Of a DNA stretch of 10,689 nucleotides, positions 1 through 5,584 are shown piece after piece. Both the position numbers and the translations under genes were made by a program. The first letter of the stretch is position 1. Each line of letters starts with the position of its first letter. The DNA comes from Nitrospirota bacterium (GTDB taxonomy: Bacteria > Nitrospirota > Nitrospiria > Nitrospirales > Nitrospiraceae), in the NCBI GenBank assembly GCA_020028195.1, contig JAHWYE010000058.1, positions 1 through 10,689 on the forward strand. The letters are read 5' to 3'. Below the pieces are notes generated by a model, which worked only from the letters and a program-made list of their open reading frames with translations, was not told where the DNA came from and ran no database searches.

Positions 1-100
1 CACGCTGCAGTACTGGCGCCACGAATATGAAGCGTTGATTCGGGAAGCCGAGACCTGCCGTGAGAAAGAGTTGCCGATGGTGGGGGCAGCGAGGCACTAG
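1..100 (+). CDS. nuoF: NADH-quinone oxidoreductase subunit F, C-terminal fragment
   Basis: Only the last 32 codons and the TAG stop (98-100) are inside the window, in the frame starting at base 2; the gene begins upstream. The visible peptide contains TLQYWRHEYEALIREAETC. It resembles the final helix of NuoF, where family members read roughly 'TLRYFRxEYEAHI' just after the N3-cluster cysteines. NuoF is the peripheral-arm flavoprotein that binds NADH and FMN and passes electrons to the Fe-S chain in NuoG. Its position directly before nuoG matches the common nuoEFG order. The NADH, FMN and 4Fe-4S motifs lie outside the window, so the call rests on a short peptide plus context. Another protein ending upstream of nuoG is possible but less likely. 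Confidence 0.72.
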   Translation, partial: TLQYWRHEYEALIREAETCREKELPMVGAARH

Positions 101-120
101 ACTCTCGTAAGGGATCAGCG

Positions 121-205
121 GTGAAGCGTAAGGGGTGAATAGAGCGAGAAGCAAGGCGTTAGGCACGCCGCAAAGAGCCACTCCCCCTGACGTCTAACGC
201 CTCAC
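121..205. repeat. Inverted-repeat spacer between nuoF and nuoG
   Basis: The 112-base gap 101-212 carries no gene. A perfect 9-base inverted repeat pairs AGGCGTTAG (154-162) with CTAACGCCT (194-202). A second left-hand copy at 121-132 (GTGAAGCGTAAG) matches the reverse complement of 194-205 at 10 of 12 bases, so two left arms could compete for one right arm. The left half is purine-rich and the right half pyrimidine-rich. The right arm ends 7 bases before the nuoG ATG, and there is no clear Shine-Dalgarno sequence in front of that ATG. No T-run follows, so this does not look like a classical terminator. A role in RNA folding or processing is only inferred. Confidence 0.6.
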
Positions 206-212
206 GAAAAAT

Positions 213-2831
213 ATGGCCACGACCGCGGTTGAGACAGTCCGGTTAACTATCGACGGGGTTCCGGTTACGGTCCCGAAGGGCACGCTCGTCATCGAGGCGG
301 CGCGGCAGACGGGCGTCATGATCCCCCACTTCTGCTACCACCCCAAGCTCAAGTGGGACGCCAACTGCCGGATGTGCCTAGTCGAGATCGAGAAAATGCC
401 CAAGCTGCAGACTTCCTGCAGCACGCCGGTCGCCGAGGGCATGGTTGTGCGGACCGCCACCGCCGTGGTCAATGAAGCGCACAAGTCTGTGCTGGAATTC
501 ATCCTGGCCAACCATCCGCTGGACTGTCCGGTTTGTGATCAAGGGGGTCGCTGCGACCTCCAGGATTTCTCGCACGAGTACACCCCGACCACGAGCCGGT
601 TCATCGAGGTCAAGCGGGTGTTCGAGAAAGAGTATTTCAGCCCGCTGATCGAGACGCAGATGAACCGCTGCGTCCAGTGTCTGCGCTGCGTGCGGTATTG
701 CGACGAAGTGATGGACGTGAAGGCGCTCGCGCCGGTCGGGCGCGGCACGATGACCGAGATCAAACACTTCACTCACCACGAGCTGGACTGCGAATTTTGC
801 GGCGGGTGTGTCCAGATCTGCCCGGTCGGCGCCTTCACGAGCCGCCTCTCCATGTACGAGTTCCGCCCATGGATGCTGAAGCGCGCCGACACGATCTGCA
901 CCTACTGCGGCGACGGCTGCCAGATTACGATTCAGACCAAGGAGAATGAGCTGATCGAGGTTATGTCCGCCCACGGAGCCGGCCGCAACAACGGCGACCT
1001 CTGTGCGCGGGGCTTCTTCGGGTACCATGCTACGACGCATCCGGACCGCCTTCAGCATCCCCTCATCAGGCGCAACGGCCAACTGATCCAGACAACCTGG
1101 GAAGAGGCGCTCGAGCACGTCGCTGAAACCTTCACCCGCCTGAAGCTGCAGCATGGTCCGGCGGCCTTCGGCGGGCTGATCGCATCACGCTGCACAAATG
1201 AAGACCTGTACGTCTTCCAGAAATTCATGCGGCTGGCCATTGGCTCCAATCGAATCGACAGCAGCGCCCGCTACGGACACATCAACGGGGTCCGGGCGCT
1301 CCGTCGAGTGCAGGGAACCCACCGCTGGACCGTTACGTTCGAGGACATCGTCTCCGCCGATGCGCTCCTGCTCGTCGGCACGAGCCTCACGGAGACCAAT
1401 CCGATCACTGGCCTCAAGGTCAAAGAGGCGGTCAAGAAGCAGGGGGCTATCCTCCTGACGATCGAATCACTGGTGCCGGCGGTTGGGACTATTAGCAACA
1501 TCACCAATTTGGCCACGCACCATGTCTCCGCCCATCCTGAACAATTCGGAAATATCGTGCTGGGGCTCATCAAGGCTGTCATCGAGGAAGGTCTGGTGGA
1601 CCAGGCCCTCGCTCAGCGAGCCACCTCCTATGTTCAAGCCATCAGCGAGGCGGTTAGGGCCTGTCCTTGGCCGGTTATTGAGAACGCAACCGGGGCAACG
1701 TCGAGCACTCTGAAAGAAACAGCCCGCACGTTCGCACGAGCAGCCAGAACCATTATTCTAGTCGGACAGGGTGTCTTGCGAGCCCCAGGGGGGTACGGCA
1801 TCGTCATGAATCTGCTGGACTTGCTGCTACTCACCGGCAAACACGACCAGCCAGGATGTGGCTTGGCCCCTCTGGCCGAGGAGAACAACGATCAGGGAGC
1901 GGTGGAGATGGGAACCGTGGCGGAGTTCCTCCCTGGGCCTTCCGACCTCAACGACCGCCCGGCGCGCGAGCGCATCGCGGGACTGTGGAAAGAGGAGCTG
2001 CCGCAAGGAGCAGGCAGCACGTTGATCAAGATGCTTGAGGAGGCGCGGACCGGCAAGATCAAAGCCATGCTGATCGTCGGCGAGAATCCGGTCGGGTCAC
2101 TGCCAACAGGAGCCCGCGCAAAAGAGGCGCTCGAACAGCTGGAATTTCTCGTCTGCCAGGAGCTGTTCCTGACCGAAACGGCTGCGCTCGCCCACGTCGT
2201 CCTTCCGGCCTGCTCCTATGCCGAGAAAGACGGCACCGTCACGAATACAGAGGGACATGTGCAACAGGTGCGGCAGGCCATTGAGCCGATCGGCGAAAGC
2301 AGGCCGGATTGGCAGATCCTCTCCGCCCTGTCCGGGCTGTTGGGGTATCCGCTTGAGTACGGCGAGTCCAGAGAGATCCTGAAAGAGATCAGGAGTCTGA
2401 TTCCTGGCTATGGCCTTCTTGGTCCCGCTCCAACCCCGCCACGGCCTGATCAGACTGTGGTGGACCGTTACCTGCGCGAGGGCTACACGGAGGATTTGGC
2501 AAGCCGCTATTCGCTCGCAGGCGAGGGGCAAGCGGAGCGCGGCTCGAGGAAAGAAGGAAGTTTTGCGCTCGTGGTCGGGCAGACGTTGTTCCATTCCGGG
2601 AAGCTCTCGACCCGTGCCAAGGGTCTGCTTCAGATTCAGGCGGCCGGCTTCCTCGGGCTGAATCCAGCCAACGCGCAAGAGATCGGGGTCACAGAGGGCG
2701 ATCGGGTCAGGATCTCAAACGAGCAGGGCGAGATGACGACGACCGTGAAACTGCTGGACCGCGTGCCGGAAGGCCTCGCGCTATTCCCGGAACATTTCGC
2801 CGAGGACCGTCTTACAGATCAACGCAGGTGA
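213..2831 (+). CDS. nuoG: NADH-quinone oxidoreductase subunit G (Fe-S subunit)
   Basis: NuoG is the large peripheral-arm subunit of complex I; it carries electrons from NuoF towards NuoI. An N-terminal 2Fe-2S ferredoxin domain has Cys41, 52, 55 and 69. Next comes the His-Cys cluster (His101, Cys105, 108, 114). Two CxxCxxCxxxC motifs follow: Cys153/156/159/163 and Cys193/196/199/203. A further motif, Cys229/232/236 plus Cys264 in GDLCARG, matches the off-path N7 cluster ligands known from E. coli and Thermus. Residues about 280-750 form a molybdopterin-oxidoreductase-like fold, which in complex I does not bind the cofactor. Residues about 783-862 form the C-terminal beta-barrel domain (LVVGQTLFHSGKLSTRAKG, FPEHF). 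The ATG at 213 gives the expected N-terminus but has no clear ribosome binding site. The 872-residue product ends abruptly after FPEHFAEDR in LTDQRR, and a family-like C-terminus continues in another frame to 2860; the end may be frameshifted. Identity is certain; the exact C-terminus is not. Confidence 0.96.
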   Translation: MATTAVETVRLTIDGVPVTVPKGTLVIEAARQTGVMIPHFCYHPKLKWDANCRMCLVEIEKMPKLQTSCSTPVAEGMVVRTATAVVNEAHKSVLEFILANHPLDCPVCDQGGRCDLQDFSHEYTPTTSRFIEVKRVFEKEYFSPLIETQMNRCVQCLRCVRYCDEVMDVKALAPVGRGTMTEIKHFTHHELDCEFCGGCVQICPVGAFTSRLSMYEFRPWMLKRADTICTYCGDGCQITIQTKENELIEVMSAHGAGRNNGDLCARGFFGYHATTHPDRLQHPLIRRNGQLIQTTWEEALEHVAETFTRLKLQHGPAAFGGLIASRCTNEDLYVFQKFMRLAIGSNRIDSSARYGHINGVRALRRVQGTHRWTVTFEDIVSADALLLVGTSLTETNPITGLKVKEAVKKQGAILLTIESLVPAVGTISNITNLATHHVSAHPEQFGNIVLGLIKAVIEEGLVDQALAQRATSYVQAISEAVRACPWPVIENATGATSSTLKETARTFARAARTIILVGQGVLRAPGGYGIVMNLLDLLLLTGKHDQPGCGLAPLAEENNDQGAVEMGTVAEFLPGPSDLNDRPARERIAGLWKEELPQGAGSTLIKMLEEARTGKIKAMLIVGENPVGSLPTGARAKEALEQLEFLVCQELFLTETAALAHVVLPACSYAEKDGTVTNTEGHVQQVRQAIEPIGESRPDWQILSALSGLLGYPLEYGESREILKEIRSLIPGYGLLGPAPTPPRPDQTVVDRYLREGYTEDLASRYSLAGEGQAERGSRKEGSFALVVGQTLFHSGKLSTRAKGLLQIQAAGFLGLNPANAQEIGVTEGDRVRISNEQGEMTTTVKLLDRVPEGLALFPEHFAEDRLTDQRR

Positions 2832-2860
2832 AGGTTGAACGAATCGACAATAAGGACTGA
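2813..2860 (+). other. Out-of-frame nuoG C-terminal continuation (possible frameshift)
   Basis: Codons starting at 2813 read YRSTQVKVERIDNKD followed by TGA at 2858-2860. This frame is offset from the frame in which the rest of nuoG is read. From general knowledge, NuoG and related molybdopterin oxidoreductases often end with a strand of the type 'PYYKxTQVKVE' shortly after the FPEHF motif, which here is in the main frame at residues 858-862. One additional base anywhere around 2798-2812 would join the two frames and give a protein of about 882 residues. Possible causes are a base-call or assembly error, a real indel, or less likely programmed frameshifting; no classical slippery heptamer is visible. 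Confidence 0.55.
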
Positions 2861-2913
2861 GCAATGAGGACTGAGGGCCGAGGCTCAGGCCTCAGCACTC
2901 GAACCTCAGTCCT
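2853..2913. repeat. Direct and inverted repeats in the nuoG-nuoH spacer
   Basis: AGGACTGAG occurs at 2853-2861 and again at 2867-2875. The second copy, extended to AGGACTGAGG (2867-2876), pairs perfectly over 10 bases with CCTCAGTCCT (2904-2913). Inside this stem lies a smaller hairpin, GAGGC (2880-2884) with GCCTC (2889-2893) around a TCAG loop. CTGAGGGCC (2871-2879) can alternatively pair with GGCCTCAG (2888-2895), with one bulged base. The right arm touches the nuoH ribosome binding site, so folding could affect access to it. No T-run follows, so a terminator is unlikely. Confidence 0.65.
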
Positions 2914-2921
2914 GGAAGGAG
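2914..2921 (+). promoter_or_regulatory. Ribosome binding site of nuoH
   Basis: GGAAGGAG is a strong Shine-Dalgarno sequence six bases before the GTG at 2928 and decides that start. It lies directly after the right arm of the spacer hairpin. It is the clearest Shine-Dalgarno site in the window; the starts of nuoG, nuoI, nuoK and nuoM lack a comparable one. Confidence 0.8.
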
Positions 2922-2927
2922 ATTCGA

Positions 2928-3998
2928 GTGGTTGAAGTCGGAATCAAGATAGGCCTGTCGATCACCCAGATCGCCGTGGTCATGGGCGTGGTGCTGCTCA
3001 CGGTGATGTTCCTCACACTGGCGGAGCGGAAGGTGATCGGCTGGATGCAGGACCGCATGGGGCCCATGGAAGTGGGACCATACGGGATCTTGCAACCCAT
3101 CGCCGACGGTCTGAAGTTGTTTTTTAAGGAAGACATCGTTCCGGCCGGAGCGAACAAGTTCCTGTTCAGCCTGGCACCTATTCTGGCCTTGGTGCCGGCG
3201 CTGATCGGCTTTGCCGTCATCCCGTTTGGGCCGAACCTGACGGTGGAGATCTTCGGAGTCCAGTTCCAGCCCTTCGTGATCAGCGACATCAACATTGGGA
3301 TTCTTTATATCCTGGCCTTCACGTCCATCGGCGCATACGGGGTCATCCTGGGAGGATGGGCATCCAACAGCAAGTACTCGCTGTTGGGCGGGTTACGGGC
3401 TGCGGCGCAGGTGATCAGCTACGAGCTCAACGTGGGCCTGGCGATCGTGGGAGTGATCCTGCTGGCCGGCTCGCTGAGCCTCGTCAAGATCACGGAAGCG
3501 CAGAGCGGGTGGTTCTGGAACTGGTTCATCTTCGCCCCGCCATTCCCGCAACTCTTCGCGTTCGTCGTGTACGTCATCTCCTCGGTGGCGGAGACCAACC
3601 GCATGCCGTTCGACCTGCCGGAGGCGGAGAGCGAGCTGGTGGCGGGCTTCTTCACCGAATACAGCGGGATGCGGTTCGCCTTCTTTTTCCTGGCGGAATA
3701 CGCCAACATGATCCTGGTCTCGTGCATCGCTGCCACCCTCTTCCTGGGAGGGTGGAACGCGCCGGCTCCATTTCTGCAGTTTCACGGCTCGTGGGCGAAC
3801 CTAGCTTGGGCCTCCGGAGTCTTCTGGTTCACGGTCAAGGTGTACTTCTTCCTGTTTTTGTTCTTCTGGTTGCGGGCTACGTTGCCGCGACTGCGATATG
3901 ACCAGCTCATGCGGTTCGGGTGGAAGGTGATGCTCCCGATCGCCCTGGGCAATATCCTGATCACCGCCATTGCGGCGTACCTCTTCCCGAGAGGTTAA
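2928..3998 (+). CDS. nuoH: NADH-quinone oxidoreductase subunit H
   Basis: NuoH is the membrane subunit at the joint of the two arms. It forms most of the quinone chamber and the start of the proton-transfer path. The 356-residue protein is mostly hydrophobic, in line with the roughly eight helices of the family, and somewhat longer than E. coli NuoH (about 325). Signature segments are ERKVIGWMQDRMGPMEVGP (residues 33-51), then LQPIADGLKLFFKEDIVP (55-72). The highly conserved acidic loop AETNRMPFDLPEAESELVAG (221-240) precedes FFTEYSGMRF. Family members often have Asn where this protein has Met47 in GPMEVGP, a variant I believe occurs in several phyla. Translation starts at GTG, supported by a strong ribosome binding site. 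It follows nuoG after a repeat-bearing spacer, in standard nuo order. Confidence 0.97.
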   Translation: MVEVGIKIGLSITQIAVVMGVVLLTVMFLTLAERKVIGWMQDRMGPMEVGPYGILQPIADGLKLFFKEDIVPAGANKFLFSLAPILALVPALIGFAVIPFGPNLTVEIFGVQFQPFVISDINIGILYILAFTSIGAYGVILGGWASNSKYSLLGGLRAAAQVISYELNVGLAIVGVILLAGSLSLVKITEAQSGWFWNWFIFAPPFPQLFAFVVYVISSVAETNRMPFDLPEAESELVAGFFTEYSGMRFAFFFLAEYANMILVSCIAATLFLGGWNAPAPFLQFHGSWANLAWASGVFWFTVKVYFFLFLFFWLRATLPRLRYDQLMRFGWKVMLPIALGNILITAIAAYLFPRG

Positions 3999-4022
3999 TG
4001 GGCAGGGTATGACGTTGCGTCA

Positions 4023-4084
4023 GTTTAGTCGGTTGAGTCCGTTCCTACGGACAAAACAGATCGAACAGACTTAACGGACAAAAC
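4023..4084. repeat. Inverted and direct repeats in the nuoH-nuoI spacer
   Basis: The 88-base gap 3999-4086 has no gene. Arms 4023-4043 and 4055-4075 are imperfect inverted repeats, matching at about 15 of 21 positions. A tight perfect hairpin, GTCCGT (4037-4042) with ACGGAC (4047-4052) around TCCT, sits at the centre. ACGGACAAAAC occurs twice, at 4047-4057 and 4074-4084, the second copy ending two bases before the nuoI ATG. Here the purine-rich half is on the right, opposite to the other spacers. No T-run follows the stem. Confidence 0.6.
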
Positions 4085-4086
4085 GC

Positions 4087-4626
4087 ATGAAGTTCAAAGC
4101 GTGGCTAAAGACCATCATCTTTTACGAGATCCTGATCGGCATGAAGGCCACGCTCATGCACCTTCTGCATTACAAGCCGATCACGTTACAGTATCCGCAC
4201 GAGAAGCGGATTTTGCCGGACAGCTACCGTGGAATGCTTGCTCTTCTCCGGTATGACGATGGGACCGAGAAGTGCGTCGGCTGCGACCTCTGCGAGGCCG
4301 CCTGCCCCTCGCGCGTCATCAAGGTTATCAGTGCGGAAGTGCCAGACGAGCCCACCAAGCGGTTTGCCAAAGAATATTACATGGACATGACTCGCTGCCT
4401 CTTCTGCGGGCTGTGCGTGCAGGCCTGTCCGGTGGACGCCTTAGGCATGACCCGCGAGTATGAATGGGCGGTCTATGACAAACGGCAACTTTTGTTGAAC
4501 AAGGGGCAGCTCTTGGCCATCGGGGACCGATCGTACCCGGTGCGGGAGAAAAGACTGGAACTGCAACATCCGAACGTCGCCTTCTTCAACGTCGCGTTCA
4601 AGCACTTGCCTCCCAAGGAAAGCTAG
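4087..4626 (+). CDS. nuoI: NADH-quinone oxidoreductase subunit I (2x 4Fe-4S)
   Basis: NuoI carries clusters N6a and N6b and hands electrons from NuoG to the last cluster (N2, in NuoB) next to the quinone site. The 179-residue protein has two ferredoxin motifs: CVGCDLCEAACP with Cys63, 66, 69 and 73, and CLFCGLCVQACP with Cys104, 107, 110 and 114. In the usual pattern, the fourth Cys of each motif ligates the other cluster. The N-terminal amphipathic part (residues 1-30) should lie on the membrane subunit NuoH. Length is normal for the family. The ATG at 4087 gives the expected N-terminus, although only a weak ribosome binding site precedes it. nuoJ follows six bases after the stop, so the two are probably translated as a pair. 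Confidence 0.97.
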   Translation: MKFKAWLKTIIFYEILIGMKATLMHLLHYKPITLQYPHEKRILPDSYRGMLALLRYDDGTEKCVGCDLCEAACPSRVIKVISAEVPDEPTKRFAKEYYMDMTRCLFCGLCVQACPVDALGMTREYEWAVYDKRQLLLNKGQLLAIGDRSYPVREKRLELQHPNVAFFNVAFKHLPPKES

Positions 4627-4632
4627 CGCGAC

Positions 4633-5190
4633 GTGGCAACGCTCGTCTTCTTCTACTTTGCCGGCGTAATCGTCCTGACTTCCCTCCTGGTGGTGGCGCT
4701 TCGGAACCCGATTTACAGCGCACTCTCCCTGTTGATCATGTTTTTTCACGTGGCTGGGCTGTACGTGACCTTGCGAGCCGAATTCCTGGCCGCCGTCCAG
4801 ATTATTGTCTATGCCGGCGCCATCCTGGTGCTCTATCTCTTCGTCGTCATGCTGCTGAACGTCAAACGCGAAGAGCGTTACCATCAGCAATTCCCGATCG
4901 GCGCCTTCCTGGGGCTGACCATCCTGACCGAAGTGCTCCTGCTGGCCTACCACCGCAGCTCAGCGAACGAGCCGGCTCTCCCGCTGTCTCAAGCTGCGCG
5001 CACCATGTCGAACGGCCAGTCCGTCGCAACTGGCGTCGCTCCTGCGGTTGGGAACACCGAAACGATCGGCGAGGTCCTGTATTCGACCTATCTCTTCCCG
5101 TTCGAGGTGGCTTCGCTCATTCTGCTCGTCGCGATGATCGGCGCGATCATCCTTGCCAAACGTGATCTGTTTGGCGAAGGCAAAAGTTAA
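4633..5190 (+). CDS. nuoJ: NADH-quinone oxidoreductase subunit J
   Basis: NuoJ is a small membrane subunit, with five helices in known structures, packed beside NuoH and NuoK in the proton-coupling region. The 185 residues match the usual length (E. coli about 184). The diagnostic segment is QIIVYAGAILVLYLFVVMLL (residues 56-75). This is the third helix, whose pi-bulge at the YAGA stretch changes shape during turnover in known structures. The last helix, FEVASLILLVAMIGAIILAK, is also typical. A soluble linker of about 40 residues (107-147) rich in Ala, Ser and Thr lies between the last two helices. The start is GTG; the AAGGA stretch at 4615-4619 inside nuoI may serve as its ribosome site. 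The 3' end contains the word AAGGCAAAAGT, which recurs in the spacer that follows. Confidence 0.96.
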   Translation: MATLVFFYFAGVIVLTSLLVVALRNPIYSALSLLIMFFHVAGLYVTLRAEFLAAVQIIVYAGAILVLYLFVVMLLNVKREERYHQQFPIGAFLGLTILTEVLLLAYHRSSANEPALPLSQAARTMSNGQSVATGVAPAVGNTETIGEVLYSTYLFPFEVASLILLVAMIGAIILAKRDLFGEGKS

Positions 5191-5261
5191 AATGAAAAAG
5201 GCAAAAGTGACGGAACATACTTCCCGTTGTTCAACTTTATACTATTTACTTTTGCCTTTTT
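5177..5261. repeat. Direct and perfect inverted repeat at the nuoJ-nuoK junction
   Basis: A perfect 14-base inverted repeat, AAAAAGGCAAAAGT (5195-5208) and ACTTTTGCCTTTTT (5248-5261), encloses a 39-base loop. Its core, AAGGCAAAAGT (5198-5208), is also found 21 bases earlier at 5177-5187, inside the last codons of nuoJ. The left half is A-rich and the right half T-rich. The stem ends in a T-run, but it is AT-rich with a long loop and lies inside an operon, so termination would be weak at best. The right arm ends 16 bases before the nuoK ATG. Confidence 0.7.
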
Positions 5262-5277
5262 ACTTCGGGTAGCGAAC

Positions 5278-5580
5278 ATGGTGCCCCTGAGCTACTACGT
5301 GATCCTCAGCGCCATCGTGTTCATCACGGGCGTGGTGGGTGTGCTGATCCGCCGCAATATCATCATTATTCTGCTTTCCATCGAGTTGATGCTCAACGCC
5401 ACCAACATCAACTTCGTCGCGTTTTCGTCCTATTTTCAGAATGTCGTCGGTCAGGTCTTCGTCTTTTTCGCGTTGACCGTGGCGGCGGCGGAGGTCGCGG
5501 TCGGACTGGCCATCATCATTGCCCTCTACAGGAGCAAGTCCAGCATCAACGTGGACGAGTTCCAGTTGTTGAAGTGGTAG
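5278..5580 (+). CDS. nuoK: NADH-quinone oxidoreductase subunit K
   Basis: NuoK is the smallest core membrane subunit, with three helices, homologous to MrpC of Na+/H+ antiporters. It carries two membrane-buried glutamates essential for proton pumping in E. coli (Glu36 and Glu72). Starting at the ATG at 5278 gives exactly 100 residues, the normal length, and places the acidic residues at Glu36 (LLSIELMLNATN) and Glu72 (VAAAEVAVGLAI), the same numbers as in E. coli. The frame is open further upstream to a TTG at 5227, but those extra 17 codons run through the inverted-repeat spacer and are not family-like. No strong ribosome binding site is seen. The nuoL ATG follows four bases after the stop, suggesting translational coupling. 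Confidence 0.96.
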   Translation: MVPLSYYVILSAIVFITGVVGVLIRRNIIIILLSIELMLNATNINFVAFSSYFQNVVGQVFVFFALTVAAAEVAVGLAIIIALYRSKSSINVDEFQLLKW

Positions 5581-5584
5581 TGGC

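Noticed and set aside
101..212. CRISPR array, tRNA or small-RNA gene in the spacers
   Set aside because: There are no regularly spaced identical repeats and no tRNA-like cloverleaf or T-loop motif. The repeats are short and differ from spacer to spacer.
378..1154. Open frame on the - strand (258 codons) opposite nuoG
   Set aside because: It overlaps the Fe-S cluster region of nuoG, which is clearly coding on the + strand, and it shows no recognisable motif or start context.
1055..2560. NuoG as a catalytic molybdenum formate dehydrogenase
   Set aside because: The molybdopterin-like fold is normal for NuoG. The gene is in nuo order, and I see no catalytic Cys or Sec motif typical of formate dehydrogenases.
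5195..5261. Rho-independent terminator between nuoJ and nuoK
   Set aside because: The stem is perfect and ends in T's, but it is AT-rich with a 39-base loop and sits inside an operon of essential partner genes. I keep it as an inverted repeat.
5227..5277. Longer nuoK start at TTG 5227
   Set aside because: The extra 17 codons run through the inverted-repeat spacer. Starting at 5278 gives the exact family length and puts Glu36 and Glu72 at their standard numbers.
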